From NCBI RefSeq assembly GCF_031157315.1, contig NZ_JAVIFU010000023.1:51873-115872 (forward strand): a stretch of 64,000 bases of DNA, in the 5' to 3' direction. The translations under genes were made by a program, and so were the position numbers. The DNA comes from Paenibacillus sp. LHD-38 (GTDB lineage Bacteria > Bacillota > Bacilli > Paenibacillales > Paenibacillaceae). Positions 9,231-18,790 of the stretch are shown piece after piece; the stretch's first letter is position 1, and each line of letters opens with the position of its first letter. A model generated the notes under the pieces. That model was not told the origin of the DNA and ran no database searches. It saw nothing but the letters and a program-made list of their open reading frames with translations.

Positions 9231-12200
9231 TTACTCCCCCTCAAGCTGCTGCCATATCTCTTCCTTCGAAGGCTTGCTCAGCTTCCTATATTCATTACCG
9301 TCAAATTGGGCATCGAACTGACAGACGGCTTTATAATCGCAATACTGGCAAGGAGTCTTTGTTCCCATGCGATAGGGCTCTATGGATACATCGCCCGCTT
9401 GAATCGAGCTTCCAATCCGGCTAATCGTATTTCTCACAGAATGCCTAAGCACGTCCCATTGCTCATTGGAGACAACGGAGGAGCTGCTGTAAAAGCTTCC
9501 GTCACGCTTCAAGGCAACCGGAAGCAGCTCTGAATAACCGGTTTCTAATTCATCATCCATCAGCTTCACCGTTTCCGGATCTGCCGTAACGAGTCCGCGC
9601 ATTTTGAAGCGCTTTAGCAGCCGATCATTCGCATCCATGGGGCTAATACCGTTGGTAAGCGCCAAAATAGGATTATGAACATGGAAATACAGAACGCCGG
9701 CCGGAGAAGCAGGCTGCCCCAGCCATTCGGTGGCATGCGTTACCAAAACGTCGAGATAAGTAAGCATTTGGAGAGATAGGCCGTATGCGACTTCCTCCAG
9801 TCTAAGATGTGTCGAGCTCGATTTGTAATCAAGCACGCGCAGCAGCAGACCTTCCTCTGTCTCCGCTGCGTCAACACGGTCAATTCTCCCGATAATTTCG
9901 ATTTCCCCGCCAGCTTCAAGCGGAATGCGCAGAGAGGGCAGCGTACCGTCAGGGCCAAAATCGACCTCGGTCCCAACAGGCTGAAATTGTGCTCTCCGTG
10001 CATGTTCGCCCAGCATGAGCGCCGCTTGCCAAACAATCTCCTTCAGCTTACGGGCGATATACTTAAACCGGCTGCTGCTAAGCAGAATTTGAGATTGCAG
10101 CTTTGGAACCAGCTCGTCGACGGTTTGCGAGACGACGGCCTTCAGCTCCGCTTCGGACGCCTTGCCCCATCCGCCTCCTAACCCTGTCGCCAGCTTGCTC
10201 AGCGCCGCATGGAACAGCTGCCCTACGTCAGGAGCGTCAAGCCGGTAAAGCTTTCTCTCCCGGAGCCTTAAGCCATGTATCGCAAAATGTTGGAACGGAC
10301 AGGATACGAACCGTTCCATCCGTGAAACACTGACTTGCAATCGCGCTCCATAAAGCTCTCTAGCCGTGTCCTTAGTAAGGAAATTCGCCTTGTTCTCATA
10401 GGTCAGCGAGCCTGTAAGGAGCTGAAGCTTTAACTGCCATTCCGGCCGGATGGCATACCAATTGTACAAATCCCACCAAAAAGGCGCGATATCCGAACCC
10501 TGCTGCCATTTTCGAATAGCGCCGATCATATAGGACATCGTTCGCTGAGGCTGCGACACGAACATCCTTTGCTCCGAGATGGGCATGTTCGGAGATGGCT
10601 CTGCGGCGACGCTTTGTACTGGAATACCAGGGAACAGCTGCCGAACATGGCGAACAATCTCCGAGGGAAGCAAGCTCTTGCCTTCCTCATCCGCCTGAGC
10701 CCAGCTTAGCCATAAATGGCGGCTTGGCGTAGTCAGGGCGTTATAGATCATAAACCGTTCATCGAGCAATCGTCGACGGACACCCGGTGCCATGGCCATG
10801 CCGTCCTCCGCGAGCCGCTCCCGTTCCGCTTCGGTCAGAATACCGTCCTCTTTCACGCGCATTGGCATGACACCGTCATTGGCGCCGAGCACATAACATA
10901 CCTGCACATGGCCGGACCTCGTCCGGTCCATGCTTCCTATCAATACCTGATCAAGCGCGGGAGGGACGGCTGCAAGCTTCAAGCTGTCCAATCCCGCTTC
11001 GACCATGCCCGAGAAGAGCTCCGGCGAAACGGATTGCTGTCCTGCCAGCTCCACAAGTTGATCCAGCAGCTGTATGACACCGTCCCACAGCTGCCTATGG
11101 CTTCTTCCTCGCTGCGTTTTACCGGCCTGTATGTCCTGTATGCCCCAACGCTCCAAACGATCCGCGGCTTCAGAATGCTCTAGGAGACGGTACAACGCTT
11201 CGCACATTTCTTGAACGTTAATCGCTTTCTTCAAAGCTTCTCCAAAGCGGCGCAGCGGCGGCACAACAGCTTCTTTGGCAGCAAGCACGATATCGAATTC
11301 CCGCTGTGCTTTTTCACTTATTTTGATCTCTATATCTTCATCGTCATCCAGCGATACCGGGACTAAAGGATGCCAGCGCTTGTTATCAAGCCATTTCCAC
11401 CCATCAATACCAGCTGCCAAGGCGTAATTCTCCAGCAGGTCAAACCATTCCCTAAGCAAGCTGCCATCCAAAGGAAACAGCATTTCGGTTTTTACGCAGC
11501 GGAACACCGCATCATACCGCCAGCCAAACAATACTGTCTCTAGGGCTGAGCGGATGAACTCTATGAGCGGATGATGAACAGCTTTTTCCTTCTGATCGAC
11601 AAAATAGGGAATGCCGTAATCGAAAAAAACAAGCCCGATATAGTCGGTATAATCCTCCGCATTACGAACCATCACTGCGATATCCCGCCAGCGAAGCTCT
11701 TCTGATCTCGCTCTGCGCACGATGTCGCGGGCGACAGCCTCAACCTCGGCCCTCCGGTTAGCCGCTGCATGCAGCGATACCCCGCAGCGAGAATCCTCGC
11801 AATCGAGCACAGCTCGATCCGTGAGCAGCATCGGAATCCGTTCACTGTAATGCTTCTCCAAATGAGCAAGCATTGGACTGCGCTTAAAACGGATCGGTGG
11901 GCTTTCGCCCAGCATAATCGGTTCCTCAACTTCAACATTGTGTGCGGCTGCCAGCGCCATTAGCGTGTTGTAAGTTTCAGCTGTAGGATGGAACAGATCC
12001 AGCTCATGCGGCTGCTCTCCTATTCCATAAGGCCGGTTAAGCGTTAATGTAACCGTCACCTGTGCGGAGGATGCGATTAACGCACCTAAAGCCTCATATT
12101 CAGTTGGGGTAAAGCCATAAAAGCCGTCAACCCATATTTGAACCCCGCGCATAGCATCGGCATGGGCAAAGCCATTTTTCAAATAACGCAAATAATCCTC

Positions 12201-12746
12201 GGCGTCAATATACATGCCCGCGAGTTCCTGCTCCATCTGATTATAAATAAGCTGCAAATCATGCAGCTTCCGTTTCAATAAACTAGAATGCTCTACGCCT
12301 GACGCCGCAGCGTCCTGCTTGGCCTGTAAGAGCTCCGAATCAATCCCATACCGTTTCCATTCGGTTAGCAGCTCGGCAAGCCTGTCAATGAATCCAGGCT
12401 GCTCTGCGCCGCTTTGAAACAATTCCAGCTGATTCCCTAGACGATGAACGATTTTATAGAGAAGCATATGCTTCCCTGTATCGCCGATCGGAACGAGAGC
12501 CGTGCCGCCGGTTTCCTGCATGACCCGGAAAGCCAGGCGCCGGAAGCTAAGCGCCTGTGCCCTGATCGTGCCGTTTAAATCGCCATTTTGCAGCAATGCA
12601 TATTCCGTCTGAAAGGTAGCCTGTTCCGGAACGAGCATGACGAACGGTGGTCCGTCCGGCTCTATGTTCAGCTGCTCTCTTATTTCATTCAAGCAATAGG
12701 ATGTTTTACCGGATCCCGAACGCCCGATGACAAAGCGAAGCGTCAT
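9231..12746 (-). CDS. addB: ATP-dependent nuclease subunit AddB
   Basis: Partner of AddA in double-strand break repair, 1171 residues. An N-terminal Walker A (GRSGSGKTSY, residues 8-17) begins the degenerate helicase. A C-terminal RecB-type nuclease contains VLDYKSS. Cysteines expected to hold the 4Fe-4S staple are present: one in SCPFQHFAIHGL and three in PCQYCDYKAVCQF. The order addB-addA is the same as in Bacillus. The ATG has a GGGAG site. The upstream neighbour, an RlmI-like gene 33 bases away, may share the transcript. Confidence 0.97.
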   Translation of the reverse strand: MTLRFVIGRSGSGKTSYCLNEIREQLNIEPDGPPFVMLVPEQATFQTEYALLQNGDLNGTIRAQALSFRRLAFRVMQETGGTALVPIGDTGKHMLLYKIVHRLGNQLELFQSGAEQPGFIDRLAELLTEWKRYGIDSELLQAKQDAAASGVEHSSLLKRKLHDLQLIYNQMEQELAGMYIDAEDYLRYLKNGFAHADAMRGVQIWVDGFYGFTPTEYEALGALIASSAQVTVTLTLNRPYGIGEQPHELDLFHPTAETYNTLMALAAAHNVEVEEPIMLGESPPIRFKRSPMLAHLEKHYSERIPMLLTDRAVLDCEDSRCGVSLHAAANRRAEVEAVARDIVRRARSEELRWRDIAVMVRNAEDYTDYIGLVFFDYGIPYFVDQKEKAVHHPLIEFIRSALETVLFGWRYDAVFRCVKTEMLFPLDGSLLREWFDLLENYALAAGIDGWKWLDNKRWHPLVPVSLDDDEDIEIKISEKAQREFDIVLAAKEAVVPPLRRFGEALKKAINVQEMCEALYRLLEHSEAADRLERWGIQDIQAGKTQRGRSHRQLWDGVIQLLDQLVELAGQQSVSPELFSGMVEAGLDSLKLAAVPPALDQVLIGSMDRTRSGHVQVCYVLGANDGVMPMRVKEDGILTEAERERLAEDGMAMAPGVRRRLLDERFMIYNALTTPSRHLWLSWAQADEEGKSLLPSEIVRHVRQLFPGIPVQSVAAEPSPNMPISEQRMFVSQPQRTMSYMIGAIRKWQQGSDIAPFWWDLYNWYAIRPEWQLKLQLLTGSLTYENKANFLTKDTARELYGARLQVSVSRMERFVSCPFQHFAIHGLRLRERKLYRLDAPDVGQLFHAALSKLATGLGGGWGKASEAELKAVVSQTVDELVPKLQSQILLSSSRFKYIARKLKEIVWQAALMLGEHARRAQFQPVGTEVDFGPDGTLPSLRIPLEAGGEIEIIGRIDRVDAAETEEGLLLRVLDYKSSSTHLRLEEVAYGLSLQMLTYLDVLVTHATEWLGQPASPAGVLYFHVHNPILALTNGISPMDANDRLLKRFKMRGLVTADPETVKLMDDELETGYSELLPVALKRDGSFYSSSSVVSNEQWDVLRHSVRNTISRIGSSIQAGDVSIEPYRMGTKTPCQYCDYKAVCQFDAQFDGNEYRKLSKPSKEEIWQQLEGE

Positions 12747-12779
12747 GTGCAGCTCTCCCGTCTTTTCGATAAAACGCGA

Positions 12780-14189
12780 TTATTTGCTTCTTACTTCAAA
12801 AATCGCGAATTTCAAGTAATGGCCTTCATTCACTCCCAGCAGCTGCGGATGATCCTTGCCTGCGGCACGCCACTCCACTAAACGCAATAGCTTTCCTGCG
12901 TCCATAGCGGCCTCTTGGATCGTCTCCAGAAATAATTCGGGACGCATGTGGTAGGAGCAGCTTGCGGTTACAAGATACCCGCCTTCGTTCACAAGCTTGA
13001 GTCCCTGCAGATTGATATCCTTATAGCCCCTGCATGCGCCAGGTACGGCGCTTTTTGTCTTCGCGAAAGCCGGAGGATCGAGAATAACGACATCCCATGT
13101 CCGGCCAGCAGCGGCATCCAGCTTCTTAGAAGTATCAATACCGCCAAGGCCGCGCTGCTTTTTATCATCAATTCCTTTTACTTGAGTACGCAAATACTCA
13201 AAAGCATCAGCAACGACAAATTCGACACGCTCCGAAAACCCATTTCGTTCGACATTGCGCTTCGCTGTTTCTATGGCATGCTCCGAGACATCGAGACAGG
13301 TTACCTTCTTGGCACCGTATTTGCAGGCATGCAGCGTGAAGCTGCCGGTATGAGCGAAGCATTCCAGCACTGAAGCACCGTCCCAGTAAGGAAAGGTTAC
13401 GATTTTCCCGTTTGCGTTGACAGGCACTAGGTCTGCTGATACCGCTGACTTATTCAACGTATTATCCGCTGCTTCAATACGGCCTGATTCCGCAGCATCC
13501 CGGTCAACTAGACGAATCCCGCTCCTGCCTCCCCAGCCAGTCATAAGCGGCGCGATAGCAGCTCTGTTTTCGCGTTGGTCGAAGAAATAGCCTGTTTTCT
13601 GGCCTTCTACGATATCAACTTCCAGCTTTAATCCATTTTCCTCGATCTCAATGATAGGCGGGCATTCACCGTATAACGTGCCCGTGCGCTCCTCCAGCCC
13701 CTCAAGTACGCGCACGCCGACATCGCTGCGCTCATAGATCCCCTGCGGTTTAAAAACGTCAATCAGTGCTTCAATTAATGCGTCTCTTCGAACATCCATT
13801 CCAAGTGTCAAAAGCTGCAGCACCAGCACATTGTTGAATCGGTCAACGACGAGTCCGGGCAGAAAATCCGCTTCCCCGTATACGAGTCGGCAGTCGGAAT
13901 CCGGAACAAAGCGGCGACGGTGCTCTTGACATTGACGGAGCCTGCTTCGGAAAAAATCGGCATCCATTTCAGCAATGGGCTCATAGGAGACCACTCTAAC
14001 GGTAATTTGGGATTTAGGATTCCAATAACCCGTTGCCAAATAACGCCCTTGATGATTAACCACATCTACCAAATCGCCAGGCTTAGCCTCGCCTTCCAAA
14101 CGATCGATTTCAGTTGCGTAAACCCAAGGGTGACCTTGCTCCAATCTTTTTTTTCTGGCCTTTTGAAGATATATTTTTGAATTGCTCAC
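12780..14189 (-). CDS. Class I rRNA (cytosine-C5)-methyltransferase, RlmI/YwbD-like
   Basis: PUA-domain plus Rossmann methyltransferase of the RlmI/YwbD group, which modifies 23S rRNA cytosine in Escherichia coli. Evidence: an N-terminal PUA domain (GHPWVYATEID), the conserved EGQKTGYFFDQRENR, SAM motif ECFAHTGSFTLHACKYGAKK, and the catalytic-loop DPPAFAKTK. The start is GTG at 14189. At 469 residues it is about 70 longer than usual. The excess includes about 54 residues (217-270) just before the SAM motif and about 20 residues before the DPPAF motif, both low in similarity to the family. The frame is intact, so these look like loops rather than damage. The exact target base is not known. Confidence 0.88.
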   Translation of the reverse strand: MSNSKIYLQKARKKRLEQGHPWVYATEIDRLEGEAKPGDLVDVVNHQGRYLATGYWNPKSQITVRVVSYEPIAEMDADFFRSRLRQCQEHRRRFVPDSDCRLVYGEADFLPGLVVDRFNNVLVLQLLTLGMDVRRDALIEALIDVFKPQGIYERSDVGVRVLEGLEERTGTLYGECPPIIEIEENGLKLEVDIVEGQKTGYFFDQRENRAAIAPLMTGWGGRSGIRLVDRDAAESGRIEAADNTLNKSAVSADLVPVNANGKIVTFPYWDGASVLECFAHTGSFTLHACKYGAKKVTCLDVSEHAIETAKRNVERNGFSERVEFVVADAFEYLRTQVKGIDDKKQRGLGGIDTSKKLDAAAGRTWDVVILDPPAFAKTKSAVPGACRGYKDINLQGLKLVNEGGYLVTASCSYHMRPELFLETIQEAAMDAGKLLRLVEWRAAGKDHPQLLGVNEGHYLKFAIFEVRSK

Positions 14190-14296
14190 GTTTATCTCGC
14201 TTCCCCTCGAATAGACTTGCTTGTCATGCTTGTCTTTCTTGCAGCATATGTATATTTATAGGACAAAACTCGAAATCAACAATAAGGAGATACCCA

Positions 14297-15268
14297 ATGG
14301 TTCAATTTCTCATCCCCATGCTGCTTGGCTTCTCTGTTTTTATGTGCGGCATGAAACTGATGGAGCTTGCCCTCCATCGATTGGCCGGCCCTTATTTGAC
14401 CCGCATGCTTGAACGGTCAACGGCTACTCCAATCCATGGACTTGCAATCGGAACGGTTACGACCGCATTTCTGCAAAGCAGCACGGCTGTCACAGTCATC
14501 TCAATTGGCATGGTCAATGCCGGATTGCTGACATTCCCGCGTACCCTTGGGATTATTCTCGGGACTAATATCGGAACATGCATTACGACTGAGTTAATCG
14601 GTTTGAATTTAAATAAGCTAGCCTTGCCTTTGCTTATCGTCTCCATCGGATTATGGCTGGCAACGGCGCTGCTAGGCGAAATCAGATTATTCCCTGCTAT
14701 TCGCAGCGCTGGGTGGCTCCATTCGCTTCGTTCTTCCTCGGTCGTTTTGTGCGGCTTCGCGCTGCTCTTGACGGGTATGGCGATGATGCAGGGCGTAGGG
14801 CCCGCTGTTCAAGAAAGCACGATGTTCGCATGGTTTCTGGACAAAGCGGACGACAGCCTATGGTGGGGACTCGCAGCCGGTGCTCTCCTTACCGCAGCCG
14901 TGCACAGCAGCGCAGCCGTTATCGGGATTATTATGGGCTTCGTATCGCTTGGCGCAATGCCGATTGAGCTTGGAATTGCCGTCGTGCTTGGCGCTAATAT
15001 CGGCACCTGCGCAACTGCACTTCTCGCTTCGATCGGGGGAACAAAGGCGGGTCAATATGTGGCTTGGTCACATGTCATCCTTAATGCTGGAGGCGCATTG
15101 CTGTTTATGCCGTTTATCGGCGAGCTTGCTGACTTATCCGCATGGATTTCCTCGTCTACTCCCGGGCAAATCGCTCATACCCAAACGATTTTCAATATCC
15201 TAAGCTCCTTGATTGCGCTCCCCTTCTGTTACCTTCGGGTATTTCGGAAGCTGGATCCTGTTACCTAA
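14297..15268 (+). CDS. Na/Pi cotransporter family protein
   Basis: Integral membrane protein, 323 residues from the ATG at 14297 (AAGGAG site 8 bases upstream); the frame is open further upstream but without a ribosome site. It has the internal duplication typical of the NptA/YjbB family: two QSST-type motifs (FLQSSTAVTVISIGMVNAG and VHSSAAVIGIIMGFVSLG) and two GANIGTC/GTNIGTC motifs. There are about eight hydrophobic helices and no C-terminal PhoU domain. Some homologues of this size act in sporulation or phosphate efflux rather than uptake. It stands alone on the plus strand, convergent with the Nudix gene. Confidence 0.88.
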   Translation: MVQFLIPMLLGFSVFMCGMKLMELALHRLAGPYLTRMLERSTATPIHGLAIGTVTTAFLQSSTAVTVISIGMVNAGLLTFPRTLGIILGTNIGTCITTELIGLNLNKLALPLLIVSIGLWLATALLGEIRLFPAIRSAGWLHSLRSSSVVLCGFALLLTGMAMMQGVGPAVQESTMFAWFLDKADDSLWWGLAAGALLTAAVHSSAAVIGIIMGFVSLGAMPIELGIAVVLGANIGTCATALLASIGGTKAGQYVAWSHVILNAGGALLFMPFIGELADLSAWISSSTPGQIAHTQTIFNILSSLIALPFCYLRVFRKLDPVT

Positions 15269-15270
15269 TA

Positions 15271-15702
15271 CTATTCCGTTTGCAGCCCTAGCAATTGAAA
15301 CGCTCCTGCTACGATGCGATGATTGTTGTCGTAGCCGGACTGCTTTTGCCGCTTCCATGCCTCTTGAGGATCAAACCAGTCAACACCACGGATTTCTTCC
15401 ACCTGCGCTTGCAGGGAGCCTCCTACCGCCTCAACCAAATAATAATGGACCTCTTTATCGACTATCCCATATGTGTCATTCTCATATTTATATTTGATTT
15501 GGTCAATCGGAGCGATGATTACTCCTTCAAGACCTGTTTCTTCAACGATTTCTCGCAAAGCGGTTTGTTCAATGGTTTCGCCGGCCTCCATTTTACCTTT
15601 TGGCAGCGAGACTTTTCCATATCGATCCTGAATGAGCTGAATTTGCAGCTTTCCTTCCTCAGTGCGGCGATACACGACACCGCCTGCTGAAATTTCCTTC
15701 AT
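15271..15702 (-). CDS. NUDIX hydrolase
   Basis: A 143-residue Nudix enzyme that would cleave a nucleoside diphosphate linked to another moiety. The Nudix box is complete: GKMEAGETIEQTALREIVEE followed by TGL, with the metal-binding REIVEE. The N-terminal SAGGVVYRR strand and the GKVSLPKGKMEAGE lead-in resemble diadenosine polyphosphate hydrolases and related types, but the substrate cannot be told. It ends 2 bases from the convergent transporter stop. Confidence 0.9.
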   Translation of the reverse strand: MKEISAGGVVYRRTEEGKLQIQLIQDRYGKVSLPKGKMEAGETIEQTALREIVEETGLEGVIIAPIDQIKYKYENDTYGIVDKEVHYYLVEAVGGSLQAQVEEIRGVDWFDPQEAWKRQKQSGYDNNHRIVAGAFQLLGLQTE

Positions 15703-15818
15703 GTCCGTTTCCCCCTTGCAGCATTAAATGAATAGTATATGCAGCAAAGGATTCCTCCATCTTTTCCTCCAAAAGGAATCGATGAGCAAAGGAATCCCCG
15801 CATTTGTTTTAGCTTTAT

Positions 15819-17210
15819 CTATGCTCTAATCGCTTCTGGACGCTCCAGCACGAAGCTGTGATGCGCTGCTTCGCTTAGATCAGCCGGGCTCGAGTCCAGC
15901 ACCCGTACGAGTTTTGCACGACATTCGTTAACTCCGGCTTCCGTAATTTTGACACGGCATAGCTTGCCGATCAGTTCTTCAGAGCCGTCAAATACGACTT
16001 GAATATAGTTATCCGTATAACCCATGACAAGTCCCGTTCCGGGCGCACCCTTATAATCACGCTCCGGAATGACGTCAAGCACTTGGCCTACATACTGCTT
16101 GGCATACGCAAGCTGCATTTTCTCGGACAAGTCGATCAGCTTATGAACGCGCTCGTTTTTCACTTCGTCATCCACCTGCTCATCCATTCGGGCAGCTGGC
16201 GTACCTGTACGTTTCGAATAAGGGAACACATGCATTTCGGCAAATTTCAGTTCTTCCATGAATCGGAAGCCTTCTTCGAACATCTCTTCCGTTTCGCCCG
16301 GGAATCCAACGATGACATCCGTCGTTATGGCAACGCCAGGCATCGCTTCATGCAGTCTTTTAATTTTTGCGGCAAACTCAGCAGTCGTGTATTTCCGGCG
16401 CATCCGTTTCAATACGGAGTCTTCTCCGGCTTGAAGCGGAATATGCAGATGACGGCACATTTTGCTGGAGCGATTCAGAACATCGATCATGGCATCGTCG
16501 ATTTGGCTGGCTTCAATAGAGCTGATCCGTATCCGCTCAAGACCCTCTACCTTATCTAAATCCCACAGCAAGCTCGTCAAATTATAGTTTTCCATATCAT
16601 CGCCGTAACCGCCGGTATGAATGCCTGTCAAGACGATTTCTTTGTAGCCTGAAGCAACAAGCTGTTTCGCTTGCTCCAAAACGCTTTGCGGCGCACGGCT
16701 GCGCGAAAGTCCGCGTGACCAAGGGATGATGCAGAACGTGCAGAAGTTGTTGCAGCCCTCTTGGATTTTCAAAAAGGCACGTGTGCGCTCAGAGAAATCC
16801 GGAACGTCCAGCTCCTCGAAATCACGGGTCTTCATAATATTCCTTACAGCATTAACTGGCTTACGGTCACCTTGAATTTGATTCACGAAGGTCATAATTT
16901 TCTCGCGATCCTGTGTTCCGATTACAAGATCCACACCCTCGATAGCCATAATCTCAGCTGGAGATGTTTGAGCGTAACAACCTGTCACTGCAATCACAGC
17001 GTCTGGATTACGACGGACAGCCCGTCTAATAATTTGACGGCTCTTCTTATCTCCCGTGTTGGTTACCGTACAGGTGTTGATCAAATATACATCTGCGGTC
17101 GCTTCAAAATCGACCTGCTCATAACCTTCATTTTTGAATAGCTGCCATATCGCTTCTGTGTCATAGAAGTTCACTTTGCAGCCCAGCGTATAAAATGCGA
17201 CTGTTGGCAT
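15819..17210 (-). CDS. mtaB: tRNA t6A37 methylthiotransferase MtaB
   Basis: Radical-SAM enzyme converting t6A to ms2t6A at tRNA position 37. The 463-residue protein has the three cysteines of the auxiliary cluster (TLGCKVNFYD, INTCTVTNTGD, AVTGCYAQTS), the radical-SAM CxxxCxxC (GCNNFCTFC) and a C-terminal TRAM-like region. It follows rsmE by 5 bases. The rsmE-mtaB pair downstream of the dnaK operon is the Bacillus order. Confidence 0.96.
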   Translation of the reverse strand: MPTVAFYTLGCKVNFYDTEAIWQLFKNEGYEQVDFEATADVYLINTCTVTNTGDKKSRQIIRRAVRRNPDAVIAVTGCYAQTSPAEIMAIEGVDLVIGTQDREKIMTFVNQIQGDRKPVNAVRNIMKTRDFEELDVPDFSERTRAFLKIQEGCNNFCTFCIIPWSRGLSRSRAPQSVLEQAKQLVASGYKEIVLTGIHTGGYGDDMENYNLTSLLWDLDKVEGLERIRISSIEASQIDDAMIDVLNRSSKMCRHLHIPLQAGEDSVLKRMRRKYTTAEFAAKIKRLHEAMPGVAITTDVIVGFPGETEEMFEEGFRFMEELKFAEMHVFPYSKRTGTPAARMDEQVDDEVKNERVHKLIDLSEKMQLAYAKQYVGQVLDVIPERDYKGAPGTGLVMGYTDNYIQVVFDGSEELIGKLCRVKITEAGVNECRAKLVRVLDSSPADLSEAAHHSFVLERPEAIRA

Positions 17211-17215
17211 AGTTG

Positions 17216-17992
17216 TTACGCTCCTCCCATTTCTCCGGATTCATATAATAAGCAGGTTAAACCTACGATTCCCGCTGTTTCCGTTCTTAATATTCGTCTG
17301 CCTAATCCGACTAATATGGCTCCTGCCGCTTCAGCATCTGCCGCTTCACGGTCAGTGAAACCTCCCTCAGAACCGACGATTAGCAGCACTTTAGGATCGT
17401 TGACCGCGTCACTGCGCCCAGTCCACTCCCGAATCGCGGATCGGATTCCTCTGCCATGGGCAAGATGCCCTTCGCGTTCATAGCAAAACAGCACCAAATC
17501 GAAGTTGGCTGCCGATTTTATCAGCTCGCGCCAGCTGTGCACCGGCTCAATCTCAGGAATGCTGCTGCGATGTGCTTGTTCCGCGGCTTCCTTCGCAATC
17601 TTGCTCCAGCGCTCGATACGCTTCGCTTCCTTTTTGGCATCATACTGCACAATCATTCGTTCTGACTGAAAAGGGATAAACGCGAAAGCGCCGATCTCCG
17701 TGCCTTTCTGAATAACAAGCTCCATCTTATCGCCCTTCGGCAGGCTCTGCGCAATGGTTACAGCCCATTTCGGCTCACTATCCGCGTCCAGCATCTCGAC
17801 AATTTCAGCCTTTATAAACAAAGGAGTAGCCTCTAAAACAGCGACAAGCGCCGTCCGGGACTGTCCATCGCTGACGATAAACTTATCACCCGGCTTCGTT
17901 CGCATCACCCGGACGGCATGATGCGCATCTTCACCAATTATGCGGACATTGGAGTCGCCAAACTGCTCCGCCGCTACAAAATATCGTTGCAT
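17216..17992 (-). CDS. rsmE: 16S rRNA m3U1498 methyltransferase RsmE
   Basis: SPOUT-class methyltransferase methylating U1498 of 16S rRNA. From the ATG at 17992 the product is 258 residues, the usual size; the frame extends to 18019 without family similarity. An N-terminal PUA-like domain (RYFVAAEQF, DAHHAVRVMRTKPGD) precedes the knotted domain with LIVGSEGGFTDREAADAEAAG and the final GRRILRTETAGIVGL SAM-binding knot. An AAGGGTGG site lies 14-15 bases upstream, somewhat distant. It is tightly coupled to mtaB. Confidence 0.95.
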   Translation of the reverse strand: MQRYFVAAEQFGDSNVRIIGEDAHHAVRVMRTKPGDKFIVSDGQSRTALVAVLEATPLFIKAEIVEMLDADSEPKWAVTIAQSLPKGDKMELVIQKGTEIGAFAFIPFQSERMIVQYDAKKEAKRIERWSKIAKEAAEQAHRSSIPEIEPVHSWRELIKSAANFDLVLFCYEREGHLAHGRGIRSAIREWTGRSDAVNDPKVLLIVGSEGGFTDREAADAEAAGAILVGLGRRILRTETAGIVGLTCLLYESGEMGGA

Positions 17993-18115
17993 TGTTGTTT
18001 TCCAACCACCCTTAAACAAATTCCATCCTTCATAATAGCATGTTTATCTTCCATAAATCTATCAGAAAGGGTTGCCAGCTTATACATCCAGTGAATGGAC
18101 GGAGCATGGATATCT

Positions 18116-18790
18116 CTAGAAAAACAATTCATAAGCCATTCTTAATGTGTTGCTAGCCATAGTGTTCCCAATCGACAAGATCGGGTCCAATGTAACACGG
18201 CGAAGTGGCGGAATAAACACGATAAGCAGGAAGATGATCATTCCCCATTGCACGTTTTGATCCATTTTATACCGAATTTTAAGCGGCATAAGATCAGCGA
18301 TGATACGATATCCATCGAGCGGCGGCAATGGAATAAGATTAAATATAAATAACAAAAAATTGTAAGAGATAAAATAACTGAAAAATCGTTGGATCGCAAG
18401 ACTTACGCCCGGCGAGCTTGATTCCATTACACCCGCTGCATCTAGACCAACATAAATAAATACGCCAATAATGCCTAACAGCAAGTTGCTTAATGGTCCT
18501 ACGACCGTTACAATGATGCTCATTAATCGCGGACTGCTGAATTTACTCGGGTTAACCGGAACCGGCTTAGCCCATCCGAAGCCAGCGATGAGAATCAAGA
18601 GTGTACCTAAAACGTCCAGATGCACTCGCGGATTAAGCGTAACCCGACCGGCATTGTAGGCGGTGTCGTCACCGAATTTATAAGCACTATAGGCATGAGC
18701 GAACTCATGCACTGTGAATGCAATAATCAAGGCTAATACGATAAACGGCAAATCTTCAAGCGGAAATCGCAAAAAGCTCTGCAAATCCAT
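18116..18790 (-). CDS. Site-2-protease-family (M50) zinc metalloprotease
   Basis: Integral membrane peptidase of about 224 residues from the ATG at 18790. The zinc motif is HEFAHAYSAYKFGD (HExxH). The second motif, LIPLPPLDGYRI, corresponds to the NPxxDG site, and five or so hydrophobic helices are visible. This short type is common in Firmicutes (B. subtilis YwhC-like) and its substrates are generally unknown. Its ATG shares one base with the prmA stop, so translation is likely coupled. Confidence 0.9.
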   Translation of the reverse strand: MDLQSFLRFPLEDLPFIVLALIIAFTVHEFAHAYSAYKFGDDTAYNAGRVTLNPRVHLDVLGTLLILIAGFGWAKPVPVNPSKFSSPRLMSIIVTVVGPLSNLLLGIIGVFIYVGLDAAGVMESSSPGVSLAIQRFFSYFISYNFLLFIFNLIPLPPLDGYRIIADLMPLKIRYKMDQNVQWGMIIFLLIVFIPPLRRVTLDPILSIGNTMASNTLRMAYELFF

